Source of the DNA: a virus
IMG/VR virus record: IMGVR_UViG_3300034022_000841
Coordinates: 1 to 53,321 of that record
Direction: 5' to 3' (one strand)
DNA length: 53,321 nucleotides
Shown: positions 33,291 through 41,493 of the stretch, in pieces
Layout of the letters: each line of letters opens with the position of its first letter
How positions within the stretch are numbered: the stretch's first letter is position 1
The notes under the pieces: generated by a model
The model's input: the letters and a program-made list of their open reading frames with translations, nothing else
Told to the model about the DNA's origin: nothing
Database searches by the model: none
Translations under genes and position numbers: made by a program

Positions 33291-33473
33291 ATGAAAAAAT
33301 ATACAATGATTTTAGCTATTGGTGCTATGTTAGCATTAACGGCATGTGGTTCAGGGTCAACCACAACTGAAACAACCGACTCTACGTCGGTTAATCTAGA
33401 TTCTACAGCAGTATCTGCAACAGATTCAACAACAGCAGAAATTGGAAAAGATTCTGTAACAACTGTTAAATAA
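33291..33473 (+). CDS. Small Ser/Thr-rich lipoprotein
   Basis: 60 aa. The signal peptide MKKYTMILAIGAMLALTAC ends in the lipobox LTAC, so Cys19 is the likely lipidated residue. The mature part is about 40 residues of Thr, Ser, Asp and Glu without structure (SGSTTTETTDSTSVNLDST). The fate is inner or outer membrane of the host. A possible role is immunity or shielding at the cell surface, but the sequence does not show it. It is a single-gene unit: motif 3 nt upstream, terminator 4 nt after the stop. Confidence 0.75.
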   Translation: MKKYTMILAIGAMLALTACGSGSTTTETTDSTSVNLDSTAVSATDSTTAEIGKDSVTTVK

Positions 33474-33477
33474 ATTT

Positions 33478-33506
33478 AAGGGCTCTAGTAGCCCTTATTT
33501 TTTTTT
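33478..33506 (+). terminator. Rho-independent terminator of the lipoprotein gene
   Basis: 7 bp perfect stem AAGGGCT/AGCCCTT (33478-33484, 33490-33496), loop of 5, followed by nine T. Confidence 0.9.
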
Positions 33507-33533
33507 ACAACTTTCTTTTATTATATTAGTCAT

Positions 33534-33884
33534 ATGAAAGAACTATTAAAGAAAGTATTCGACAAGAAAATTGTTATCCCTATTGTTAGCGGTATAGGGG
33601 TTGTTGCAATATTCGAATATATCATCTACCCAGGACTAACCGCCGCAAATACATTTTTTAATGTATTATCATTTTTAATTGCAGTATTTGTATTTGTCTT
33701 ACTTTTTCACCTACTAAAAGTTGAAAACCTTTTTAATTCAGAGCATTTAGAACCAGGAGAAACTGAACTAGATTACATACCAAAAGAAGAGGTGATTAAA
33801 AAGAAACGAAACCCAAAGCAATTTTCAGATGTTAAAACAGAAGAGAAATTTGTAAAAACAAGAAAAAAAATAAAAAACAAATAA
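33534..33884 (+). CDS. Membrane protein, two TM helices
   Basis: 116 aa. Hydrophobic helices at about 13-35 (IVIPIVSGIGVVAIFEYIIYPG) and 42-64 (FFNVLSFLIAVFVFVLLFHLL). The remaining C-terminal half is charged and ends in a Lys-rich tail (EEKFVKTRKKIKNK). Not a recognised family. It precedes the SPFH gene with 1 nt between them, so the two are probably made together and may form a membrane complex. Two short TM helices alone would also fit a holin, but the long cytoplasmic tail and the partner gene argue less for that. Confidence 0.65.
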   Translation: MKELLKKVFDKKIVIPIVSGIGVVAIFEYIIYPGLTAANTFFNVLSFLIAVFVFVLLFHLLKVENLFNSEHLEPGETELDYIPKEEVIKKKRNPKQFSDVKTEEKFVKTRKKIKNK

Positions 33885-33885
33885 T

Positions 33886-34806
33886 ATGGCAATTTATAAT
33901 GAAAGTTTTGAGGACCGTTATGCTCGTCAAGAAAAAGAAAGAGAAGAATTAAGATTACAAAAACAATTAAAAATTAAAAAAATGATAAAAGCAATTAGTG
34001 CAGGTGTGTTAGGATTTATCCTATTGGTAGTATTATTTAATTCATGTGAGAGAATTGATGCTGGACATGTTGGTGTTAAAGTTAATCAGTATGGGGATAA
34101 TAAAGGTGTGGATGACGTAACCGCAGTTACAGGTATGGTATTCTATAATCCAATTACCACTCGTATCTATGAGTTTCCTACTTTCATTCAACACAAAGAA
34201 TATAAAGGTGAGAATTCATTCATTGTAAATAGTAAGGATGGTTCGGAATTTAATGTGTCGCCCATTATGAACTATTCAGTACAAAGAGATAAAGTACCGG
34301 CGATTTTCGCCAAATATCGTAGACCCCTAGAAGACATTGAAGAGGGATTTTTAAAGACAGCGGTCTATGATGCGTTCAGATTAGCCACTAACAAATACAC
34401 AGCGGATGAGTTAATCTCTAATAGAGCAATATTTGAAATCGAAGTTCGTAGATTATTGGATGGGCAATTATTAAAAGAGGGATTTACAATTAATCAGTTC
34501 ACGTCAAATTTAATTTACCCTGAAACATTCAAGCGTTCAATCGAAGCTAAGAACAATGCGGTTCAAGCGGCGTTAAGAGCCGAGAATGAAGTTAAAACAG
34601 CGGAAGCACAAGCTAAGATTAAAGTGGCAACTGCTGAGGGTAATGCCCAAGCTATGTTAACGTCAGCAAAAGCAGAAGCTGAATCAAATAGAATGAAGCA
34701 AGTAACCTTGACGCCGTTATTATTACAATTGGAATACATCAACAAATGGGATGGTAAGTTACCAGTTTATGGTACTGTACCCCAAATGTTTAAAAACATT
34801 CAATAG
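33886..34806 (+). CDS. SPFH/prohibitin-family membrane protein
   Basis: 306 aa. A charged N-terminal helix (1-33) leads to one TM helix at 35-52, then the SPFH/Band 7 domain from about 55: SCERIDAGHVGVKVNQYGDN, PITTRIYEFPTFIQHKEYK, VSPIMNYSVQRDKVPAIFAK, and YPETFKRSIEAKNNAVQAAL. An Ala/Glu-rich coiled coil follows (210-275), as in HflK, HflC and prohibitins. These proteins form large membrane rings that shield or control FtsH-type proteases. A phage copy may protect phage products or reshape host membrane proteolysis, which is inference. A terminator follows 25 nt after the stop. Confidence 0.88.
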   Translation: MAIYNESFEDRYARQEKEREELRLQKQLKIKKMIKAISAGVLGFILLVVLFNSCERIDAGHVGVKVNQYGDNKGVDDVTAVTGMVFYNPITTRIYEFPTFIQHKEYKGENSFIVNSKDGSEFNVSPIMNYSVQRDKVPAIFAKYRRPLEDIEEGFLKTAVYDAFRLATNKYTADELISNRAIFEIEVRRLLDGQLLKEGFTINQFTSNLIYPETFKRSIEAKNNAVQAALRAENEVKTAEAQAKIKVATAEGNAQAMLTSAKAEAESNRMKQVTLTPLLLQLEYINKWDGKLPVYGTVPQMFKNIQ

Positions 34807-34831
34807 TGTTAAAATATTAATATTTCATAAT

Positions 34832-34858
34832 ATGGGGGTTTTTTGCCCCCATTTTATA
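34832..34858 (+). terminator. Rho-independent terminator of the SPFH unit
   Basis: 7 bp perfect stem ATGGGGG/CCCCCAT (34832-34838, 34846-34852) with a T-rich loop, followed by TTTTATATTT. Confidence 0.8.
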
Positions 34859-34864
34859 TTTATA
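34857..34864 (+). promoter_or_regulatory. TATTTATA motif immediately after a terminator
   Basis: First of two copies before the kinase gene; 58 nt upstream of its ATG. Confidence 0.35.
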
Positions 34865-34869
34865 TGGAT

Positions 34870-34898
34870 AATATTTTGTTTTTTTTGAACAAAATATT
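34870..34898. repeat. 11 bp inverted repeat overlapping a promoter motif
   Basis: AATATTTTGTT (34870-34880) and AACAAAATATT (34888-34898) are perfect complements around a 7 nt loop. The right arm overlaps the second TATTTATT motif. It could be an operator or an mRNA leader hairpin. Confidence 0.55.
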
Positions 34899-34902
34899 TA
34901 TT
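34895..34902 (+). promoter_or_regulatory. TATTTATT motif before the RNA-repair pair
   Basis: 20 nt upstream of the kinase ATG and overlapping the right arm of an inverted repeat. Confidence 0.35.
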
Positions 34903-34922
34903 TTAGTGTAAAATTTAGAATA

Positions 34923-35351
34923 ATGGATATGGAAGAAAAATATATTGGTGATTTAATCCTACTTAGAGGCATTCCTGGTAGCGGTAAATCGACATTAGGG
35001 GATGTAATACTACATACCAATCAATCCAATATTCAGGATGTGTTATCTGCCGATAATTTCTTTATCGATGATAAGGGTAACTATAATTTTGACGCAACAA
35101 AATTAAAAGAAGCACATAATGATTGCCAGTTAAAATGTGCTGAAAGAATGAGGATGGAATTTTCTAAAATTGTTGTTGCAAATACTTTCACAGAAGAATG
35201 GGAAATGAAGATGTATTTTGAGATGGCTGAGAGATATCGTTATCGTGTTCACACATTAATTGTGGAAAATAGGCATGGTAGTTCTAATATTCACAATGTT
35301 CCAGAAAATAAACTACAATCAATGATAAGTAGATTTGATATTCAATTATGA
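34923..35351 (+). CDS. P-loop polynucleotide kinase-like protein
   Basis: 142 aa, the kinase half of a Pnkp-type enzyme. The P-loop is RGIPGSGKSTLG (15-26). SADNFFIDDKGNYNFD near 43-58 and LKEAHNDCQLKCAERM match the family pattern after the P-loop, with the Asp at 44 as likely general base. FSKIVVANTFTEEWEMKMYF corresponds to the substrate-lid region, and the end (NVPENKLQSMISRF) is the usual N-x-P-x-x-x-L-x-x-M-x-x-R-F. No phosphatase domain is present, unlike T4 Pnkp (301 aa). It directly precedes an RNA ligase gene, so 5' end repair of cleaved RNA is the likely job. Confidence 0.8.
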   Translation: MDMEEKYIGDLILLRGIPGSGKSTLGDVILHTNQSNIQDVLSADNFFIDDKGNYNFDATKLKEAHNDCQLKCAERMRMEFSKIVVANTFTEEWEMKMYFEMAERYRYRVHTLIVENRHGSSNIHNVPENKLQSMISRFDIQL

Positions 35352-35362
35352 CATGAGTAAGT

Positions 35363-36571
35363 TTGTTGTATCGTTTACAAAAGCAGTTAACCCCAAAACA
35401 AAAAAACTTAGTGTTAGAAAAATTAGAGACATACTTTCAAAATGGTTTGCTTTCAAAGCAAAAACACCCAAAATATGATTTGTTCATTTGGAATTATACT
35501 CCAAAGGTTCAATATGATAGGTTATGGGATGATATTACAATACAATGTCGCGGGTTAGTCACCAACTCAAAAGGTGAGATAATCGCTAGACCATTTAAGA
35601 AATTTTTTAATTACGAAGAACATAAACCTGAAGACATACCAAATGAAGATTATGTTGTTTATGAAAAGATGGATGGATCTTTAGGTATTCTTTTTTATTA
35701 TGAAGAAGAATTAACGGATGAAAGAAGATACAATATTTGGTTTAATAACAATTATGAAACGGGTATGGAAAAATTCTTTAACCCGAATGACTTACCTGAT
35801 TTCGATAACCCATATTACGAACCAACACCAAAAAGAAAGGGTGAGTGGATATTAGCAACTCGCGGATCATTTACCTCACCACAAGCAATTAAAGGAAAAG
35901 AAATTCTTGATAGGCATGACATCAGCGCATGGAGAAAAGACAATACATATTTGTTTGAAATTATCTATCCCGAAAATAGAATTGTTGTTGATTATAAAGG
36001 TGAAGAAAAATTAGTTGTTCTCGGTGGTATCCATACAGAAACAGGTGAAGAAATACCCGATAGTAGTTTGTTTTGGACGCAAGATTCTGGATTTGAAGTT
36101 GTTATGACATACAAAACATGGGGGGAATCGTATGACTTGTTAAAAGAAGAAATATCGAAAGATAGAGAAGGATATGTAATTCGTTTTAAAAATGGTTTTC
36201 GAATGAAAATCAAAGGCGACGAATATGTACGACTTCATAGGATTTTAACCAACATATCAAATAGAGATATTTGGGAATATTTGAAAGATAACAGACCGTT
36301 TGATGAACTACTTGAAAAAGTCCCAGATGAATTTAACAATTGGGTTAAAACCACAATTCTAGATTTACAAAATCAATTTGACACCATTAAAACCGATGTG
36401 GAAAATCAATTTAAAGAGTTGATAGATAAAAAAGAATTTGCTGAAAAAATAAAAGACAACCCCAATAGGTCATTTCTTTTTAAAAGATTAGATTCATACT
36501 CAAATCAATTAAACGAAATGATCTGGAACTCAATATACCCATCACACTCAAAACCTTTTAAAAATGACTAG
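35363..36571 (+). CDS. RNA ligase, T4 Rnl1-like
   Basis: ATP-dependent RNA ligase, 402 aa (T4 Rnl1 has 374). Motif I is EKMDGSLG with nucleophile Lys102, preceded by CRGLVTNSKGEIIARPFKKF, then FNYEE, typical of this family. Motif IIIa is YLFEIIYPENRIV, motif IV EGYVIRF and motif V RMKIKGDEYVRLHR, in the right order. The C-terminal helical part (from about 300) would bind tRNA. The start is TTG at 35363, since an in-frame TGA at 35354 blocks anything longer and no ATG lies near. The gene lies 11 nt after the kinase gene. In T4, Pnkp and Rnl1 repair tRNA cut by host anticodon nuclease. Confidence 0.9.
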   Translation: MLYRLQKQLTPKQKNLVLEKLETYFQNGLLSKQKHPKYDLFIWNYTPKVQYDRLWDDITIQCRGLVTNSKGEIIARPFKKFFNYEEHKPEDIPNEDYVVYEKMDGSLGILFYYEEELTDERRYNIWFNNNYETGMEKFFNPNDLPDFDNPYYEPTPKRKGEWILATRGSFTSPQAIKGKEILDRHDISAWRKDNTYLFEIIYPENRIVVDYKGEEKLVVLGGIHTETGEEIPDSSLFWTQDSGFEVVMTYKTWGESYDLLKEEISKDREGYVIRFKNGFRMKIKGDEYVRLHRILTNISNRDIWEYLKDNRPFDELLEKVPDEFNNWVKTTILDLQNQFDTIKTDVENQFKELIDKKEFAEKIKDNPNRSFLFKRLDSYSNQLNEMIWNSIYPSHSKPFKND

Positions 36572-36896
36572 AAAAAAAGAACCATTCATCGTTGTTGAGA
36601 TTGAAAAAAGAATGTACAACGATTTTAAGGATTTGTATAACACAAATCGAGACGGAATTTATCGCGGTGTTTTAGACATTTACACCGAATTTAAAAACAA
36701 TTCCAGAAAACGTGTTTTAACCTTATTGGTGTCAACGGATATGGGTGTGTTGTCATGGGATACCGAATTTAGTTTTAAGAAGTTGGATTACGAAATTTTA
36801 ATTAAGCAAATATTACCATATTACGAAGATAATGAGGACTATGAGAAATGTGCTGAAATTAAAAATCTGCACGATTATTTTGCAAATATTAACTAA
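36564..36896 (+). CDS. Hypothetical protein, 110 aa
   Basis: Not recognised. Alpha/beta protein starting with basic residues (TRKKEPFIVVEIEKRMYNDF). The last 30 residues (YYEDNEDYEKCAEIKNLHDYF) form a helix resembling the UVR-type or 'CAEIKNL' end seen in many small phage proteins. It overlaps the ligase stop by 8 nt, so it is translated with the RNA-repair pair. A role with it is possible but not shown. Confidence 0.6.
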   Translation: MTRKKEPFIVVEIEKRMYNDFKDLYNTNRDGIYRGVLDIYTEFKNNSRKRVLTLLVSTDMGVLSWDTEFSFKKLDYEILIKQILPYYEDNEDYEKCAEIKNLHDYFANIN

Positions 36897-36937
36897 TCGT
36901 ATATTCACTTTTTTATTTTTTTTTAGTACATTTCCCT

Positions 36938-37906
36938 ATGAAAATTCTTATAACAGGTGGTGCTGGTTATCTTGGTTCCGTCATCACTAAAAACATGCTA
37001 GATTTAGGTCATCAAGTTACCGTACTAGATAACCTAATGTTCAAACAAATATCCCCGCTACAATTCACTTATAACCCAAAATATAATTTTATTTATGGTG
37101 ACGTGCGTAATGAAAGTTTATTAGAAAAGCTGGTTAAAACACACGATGTGATTATTCCTTTAGCCGCCATTGTTGGATTTCCAGCATGTAAAGCCGATCC
37201 TAAACTATCTTGGGATGTTAATTTTGAACAAGTAAAAAATATAGTACCTCATCTGTCTAAAAATCAACTAATCCTCTATCCGAACACAAATAGTGGATAT
37301 GGTATTGGTGAGAATCAAACTGAATGTACTGAAGAATCCCCATTAAAACCGATATCTGTTTATGGTGAAAGTAAATGTGCTGCTGAAAATTTATTGATGT
37401 TTAGTACATCCGCAGTTTGTTTTAGATTGGCGACAGTATTTGGTAGTTCCCCAAGAATGAGAACCGATTTATTAGTTAATGAGTTTGTTTATAAAGCGAT
37501 GACAGACAAGTATATTGTCGTTTTTGAAAAACATTTTAAACGTAATTTCATACACATACAAGACGTTGCAAACGTTTTTACATTCGCCATTGAGAACTAT
37601 GACACAATGAAAAATAATGTGTATAATGTTGGTTTAAGTGATGCCAATTTAAATAAGGAAGAACTTTTAACCAAGATAAAACAATACATTCCTGACTTTG
37701 CCATATCATATTCTGATTTTTACGAAGATCCGGATAAACGAGATTATATTGTATCAAACAATAAAATAGAATCTATTGGATGGAAACCTAATTATGGTTT
37801 AGATGACGGTATTGTTGAATTGATGAAAACATATCAAGTCCTCATACCAAGAATGACATCTGAATTTAGAAATGGTTTTCCTTTAGGATACGCAAACAAC
37901 ACATAG
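36938..37906 (+). CDS. NAD-dependent sugar epimerase/dehydratase (extended SDR)
   Basis: 322 aa extended short-chain dehydrogenase acting on nucleotide sugars. The Rossmann NAD motif GGAGYLG lies at 7-13, the acidic residue that binds the ribose at Asp31, and the catalytic pair in VYGESK (Tyr142, Lys146) with Ser119. Further typical text: HDVIIPLAAIVGFP, FRLATVFGSSPRMR and RNFIHIQDVANVF. The substrate cannot be read from the sequence; partners downstream (RmlC-like) suggest a deoxysugar or similar nucleotide sugar. It begins the + strand glycan cluster and abuts the RmlC-like gene by 1 nt. Confidence 0.88.
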   Translation: MKILITGGAGYLGSVITKNMLDLGHQVTVLDNLMFKQISPLQFTYNPKYNFIYGDVRNESLLEKLVKTHDVIIPLAAIVGFPACKADPKLSWDVNFEQVKNIVPHLSKNQLILYPNTNSGYGIGENQTECTEESPLKPISVYGESKCAAENLLMFSTSAVCFRLATVFGSSPRMRTDLLVNEFVYKAMTDKYIVVFEKHFKRNFIHIQDVANVFTFAIENYDTMKNNVYNVGLSDANLNKEELLTKIKQYIPDFAISYSDFYEDPDKRDYIVSNNKIESIGWKPNYGLDDGIVELMKTYQVLIPRMTSEFRNGFPLGYANNT

Positions 37907-37907
37907 T

Positions 37908-38453
37908 ATGAGTAATAAATGGGATGAGTTCATAGAAACACCATCAAAAAAATTCGGGTATCAGGTACCTACTTTTACACCCTCAATATACAGAGAATAT
38001 AGGGGTGAAATTTTTACAACATTTCATAGTGAAGAACATCCAGTAATGAGACATATTCATTATGAAAAAAATGAGATTAGTATTCATGGTCGTTTTTCTA
38101 AATCATATAAAGGTGTATTAAGGGGACTACATTATGACAATAAAACCTGGAAATTAGTTCAGGCGGCGGTAGGTGATATCTATCTAGTGGTTTTAGATAT
38201 GAGACCAAATTCAGATACTTTTGGTGACTGGGAATCATTTATGATAACTGAAAAAGATAGAAATCAAGTTTTAATACCTCCAGGTTTTGCTAACGGCCAT
38301 TATGCATTAACTGATTGTATGTTTCATTATAATTTATTTTATAAAGATGGTTACGTTGATGCAAACGAACAAGGTGTTGTTAAATGGAACGACCCAGAAT
38401 ATCAAATGGAATGGCCAACAACTAACCCAACACTACAAAAAAGAGATAGATGA
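37908..38453 (+). CDS. dTDP-4-dehydrorhamnose 3,5-epimerase-like (RmlC)
   Basis: Cupin-fold sugar epimerase, 181 aa, the normal RmlC length. KGVLRGLHYDNKTWKLVQAA holds the conserved His and Arg of the active site, followed by GDIYLVVLDMRPNSDTFGDW and the very characteristic QVLIPPGFANGHYAL and WNDPEYQMEWP. In cells RmlC epimerises carbon 3 and 5 of dTDP-4-keto-6-deoxyglucose. No RmlA, RmlB or RmlD is seen here, so the phage enzyme would work with host or distal phage genes. Its stop overlaps the next start by 4 nt (ATGA). Confidence 0.85.
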   Translation: MSNKWDEFIETPSKKFGYQVPTFTPSIYREYRGEIFTTFHSEEHPVMRHIHYEKNEISIHGRFSKSYKGVLRGLHYDNKTWKLVQAAVGDIYLVVLDMRPNSDTFGDWESFMITEKDRNQVLIPPGFANGHYALTDCMFHYNLFYKDGYVDANEQGVVKWNDPEYQMEWPTTNPTLQKRDR

Positions 38454-39496
38454 AACACTTAGTATTTACTGGATGTTCATATGGTCAACAAGCAAGAGCT
38501 TTTCGGGACTTAATAAACATTGGTTACTTTGGTGATATAAAAGTATATAACTTACAAGGTAGTTCTTTAGGTAGTCAGTATCAGTTATATTCGGCAATGA
38601 TGTTTGTTCAAAAATTATTGGATAAAGGAGTTCAACCAAAAAATATATTTGTTATTTGTCAATGGTCAAGTATGTTTAGAGAAACAACATCTTATGATAT
38701 TACTGAATTCGAAGAGGTTAAAATATTTACAACATCGTTTGATGCTAGTACTTGGAAACTACGAAATGATTGTGAAATATATAGTCAAGGAATAGACAAT
38801 ATTGGTTTTATTAATATTGAAAATCAAATTGGTACGATTTATCGTGAAAAGAAAAAAGAATATAAAGAATTCAAAGAATTTCTATTAAAATCTCAACCAA
38901 CCAATTCTCCAACCGAAAGAGCAATAAGGTATCATTTTGACATTACTAACTTGCAAAATTTTTTAAAAATAAACGATATTAAATATCGATTTTTATTCTT
39001 TAATGCCTCATTAACTGGTTTTAATTTCGATAGGACAAGTACTCCCTTAAATGAGTTTGAAATCAAAACGGTTGAAAAAATTGAAGGGGTTGAGAAAATT
39101 GAAGAAGTAGATAACACCAAATATATATTACCTAAAAAATGGAAAGATTCTATTTTGTACAACGATAAAAAGTGGTCAAAATATCGCAATCTAATTGATT
39201 GGGGTAATTTTATTCTATATAATAATGATAGAATTGAGTATGGTGGGATTGATGAATTTGCGTTAGAAAATATCGGCACAATCGGGTACTTAACACATGG
39301 TGTTAAACCAGTATCCTTCGGAGATCATTTAAACCAATATGGTGACTTTAGATATGCTGTGGACTCTGGTTTAATAGACCAAGTCAATAATGAATTCATA
39401 AAGGATTGGGATTATAAAAACAATAATTTTAAAGAAATAACAATTGATAATTATAAAAACTTAAAAGAATATGGCGGCAAAGTTACACTTCTATGA
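38450..39496 (+). CDS. SGNH-like protein of the glycan cluster
   Basis: 348 aa. It begins LVFTGCSYGQQ, resembling block I of SGNH/GDSL hydrolases with Ser10, and has YNLQGSSLGSQYQL (block II-like Gly) and FVICQWSS (block III-like). Near the end SFGDHLNQYGD may supply the Asp/His pair, but the spacing is not the usual D-x-x-H, so activity is unsure. Proteins of this kind esterify or de-esterify glycans. It is translationally coupled upstream (4 nt overlap) and overlaps the next gene by 26 nt. Confidence 0.55.
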   Translation: MKHLVFTGCSYGQQARAFRDLINIGYFGDIKVYNLQGSSLGSQYQLYSAMMFVQKLLDKGVQPKNIFVICQWSSMFRETTSYDITEFEEVKIFTTSFDASTWKLRNDCEIYSQGIDNIGFINIENQIGTIYREKKKEYKEFKEFLLKSQPTNSPTERAIRYHFDITNLQNFLKINDIKYRFLFFNASLTGFNFDRTSTPLNEFEIKTVEKIEGVEKIEEVDNTKYILPKKWKDSILYNDKKWSKYRNLIDWGNFILYNNDRIEYGGIDEFALENIGTIGYLTHGVKPVSFGDHLNQYGDFRYAVDSGLIDQVNNEFIKDWDYKNNNFKEITIDNYKNLKEYGGKVTLL

Positions 39497-40757
39497 AACC
39501 GAAGGGCATAATAGATTTATTGAAAAAGCAAAATACAATATTAATTCCCATAAATTTGTTGGGAAATTCAATCGTTTAATAGAATTGGGTTTAATTAAAA
39601 ATCGAAACATTGCAAGTTATTTGGATAAATCAAATGACACTGTTATTATCTATAATCTAATGATTGCTACAATGTTTACAGATAATGATATCACCCCTCC
39701 AGAAAGGTCAACAAATATGGAAGTGGCTATAGAAAAACTCATAAGTGAAGTTCCAGATGTAAATAAAATTATTTTTGAATTTTCATATATTGAATATTAC
39801 AATCATGTATATCATGGAATATTGACTAAAATAATGGAAAAATATCCAAATATCAGATGGATTGTTTTTAGTTGTAATGCTCAATTAATTTGTGATTACC
39901 CACATAGAGTTTTCTTTTGGGATGATAAACCACATTCATACTGCCTAACACCAGACAATTTAAATTTCATACAATCTATGGTGTCAACAACTCAATTTAA
40001 AAAACAAAATAGATTTATATTTTTTAACCATCACCCCAAATTAACAAGATGGAGAGTTGTTAAGTTTATACACGAAAACGGTTTTGAAAATTTGGGTAAG
40101 ATTTCTTTTCCGGATTTAAATATTTTTCCAGTAAACGAAACAGCAAAAATGTACAACTCGGATTATGAGGTTGAATATATGTACAATCACCCATTTTCTA
40201 AAAAGTTTCCATTATTAATTGATTCAATGGCAGATGACGTAGTTGAAAAATCTGACACCGATTTTATTGGAATGATGCGAGAAAGGGTAGAAAATAAACA
40301 AATTTTTACATTAAGACAAGTTGGTTTTCACACATCAAATCTTCCGTTGCAAATATCCACTTATTTTGAGATTTTTATTGAAACCTTTTTTGGGGTAAAA
40401 GATAGAACTTGGGTTAGTGAAAAGACCTGGAAACCACTTGCGTCATTCACACCTTTTTGTGGAATTAATAGTGAAAAATATTATCCATTTCTTAAAGAAT
40501 CTGGATTTAGTTTTGATAACCCAATATATTTTAAGGATTATGAAAATAAAATTAAACATGTTGATCCATATGTTGAAAAAGAATATGTGTTATATTCATT
40601 TATGAATCACATAAAAAAATTATGTGAGTTAACTGATGATGAAATGCATGGTATGTATTTTTCAAATTTTAAAGAAACATCACATAATACAGAACACTAT
40701 CACCATAGGTTTGTTCCAACCATGACATTAAAACCATTTGAATTCATTGCAGAATAA
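39471..40757 (+). CDS. Glycosyltransferase-like protein with SEKTWKP motif
   Basis: 428 aa. The N-terminal half contains Rossmann-like strands (VIIYNLMIATMF, IRWIVFSCNAQLICDYPHRV). The C-terminal half has TYFEIFIETFFGVKDRTWVS, then EKTWKPLASFTPFCGINSEK, which resembles the donor-binding S/P-E-K-T-x-K-x-L/I block of family 10 (fucosyltransferase-like) enzymes. I read it as a likely glycosyltransferase, with fair uncertainty, since many phages carry such genes in surface-sugar clusters. It overlaps both neighbours (26 and 20 nt). Confidence 0.55.
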   Translation: MAAKLHFYETEGHNRFIEKAKYNINSHKFVGKFNRLIELGLIKNRNIASYLDKSNDTVIIYNLMIATMFTDNDITPPERSTNMEVAIEKLISEVPDVNKIIFEFSYIEYYNHVYHGILTKIMEKYPNIRWIVFSCNAQLICDYPHRVFFWDDKPHSYCLTPDNLNFIQSMVSTTQFKKQNRFIFFNHHPKLTRWRVVKFIHENGFENLGKISFPDLNIFPVNETAKMYNSDYEVEYMYNHPFSKKFPLLIDSMADDVVEKSDTDFIGMMRERVENKQIFTLRQVGFHTSNLPLQISTYFEIFIETFFGVKDRTWVSEKTWKPLASFTPFCGINSEKYYPFLKESGFSFDNPIYFKDYENKIKHVDPYVEKEYVLYSFMNHIKKLCELTDDEMHGMYFSNFKETSHNTEHYHHRFVPTMTLKPFEFIAE

Positions 40758-41493
40758 AATACTTTTTACTGGTTGTTCATATTCATGCGGAAATCCTAGT
40801 TTTCCACATGAATTTTCATTACTTGTTTATGACAAGACCTTAGGTGATCATTCTAAGGTTAAATCTTATGCATATCCAGGACAAAGTAATAATTTAATAT
40901 TAAAAAAAATATATGACGCAATTAATCAAGAAGATTATAATAATTCGTTATTTATTTGTCAATTAACTTTTTTACATAGAACAGGTGGATATCATGACAT
41001 CATAAATTCTTGGGTTGATTATCAGCCAGAATTTATAAATTCAATCCCAATGATTAACGAATCAAGCGATGAATTAAAATTTCCTTTTCATATTGATTTT
41101 ATTAAAAATGTTATACAATCAAGTTATGGTAAAATTGATAACAATATACCAGATGACATACTTAATGAATTAAAAGTATCATATGAAACATACCTTAAAT
41201 ATGTTTTTAATGAACACGAATCTTTCATGTATCTAATGTATCAAATCGATGTGTTAAATGCATATGCTGAGAAATTTAATTCTAAAATTATTTTTATATA
41301 TTGGCCAGAAATAAATAAAAATAAAGAATTATCCGAATTAAAAAAACGAGGGTTTTTCAATATTAATGGGGATTATTCAATGCTTAAACATACTATTAAA
41401 AATAACTATTGCTTACCCACTGACTCTCATCTTTCGGTTTCGGGTATGAAGCATATCGCTAAAGAATTACACAACTTTATCTATGTTAAATAA
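40738..41493 (+). CDS. SGNH/GDSL-type hydrolase or acyltransferase
   Basis: 251 aa. Block I: LFTGCSYSCG with catalytic Ser14. Block II: SYAYPGQSNN. Block III: LFICQLTFLHR. Block V: LPTDSHLSVSGMKHIA, which contains the catalytic Asp and His in the D-x-H arrangement. The full set supports an active SGNH fold, for example an O-acetyl esterase or transferase on a glycan. The start is TTG at 40738, overlapping the previous gene by 20 nt. Its stop overlaps the start of the next SGNH gene by 11 nt. Confidence 0.75.
   Translation: MNSLQNKILFTGCSYSCGNPSFPHEFSLLVYDKTLGDHSKVKSYAYPGQSNNLILKKIYDAINQEDYNNSLFICQLTFLHRTGGYHDIINSWVDYQPEFINSIPMINESSDELKFPFHIDFIKNVIQSSYGKIDNNIPDDILNELKVSYETYLKYVFNEHESFMYLMYQIDVLNAYAEKFNSKIIFIYWPEINKNKELSELKKRGFFNINGDYSMLKHTIKNNYCLPTDSHLSVSGMKHIAKELHNFIYVK

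Noticed and set aside
35353-35478. 41-codon ATG ORF overlapping the RNA ligase start
   Set aside because: It reads through the ligase N-terminus in another frame; the ligase frame keeps family-like text from TTG 35363 onward.
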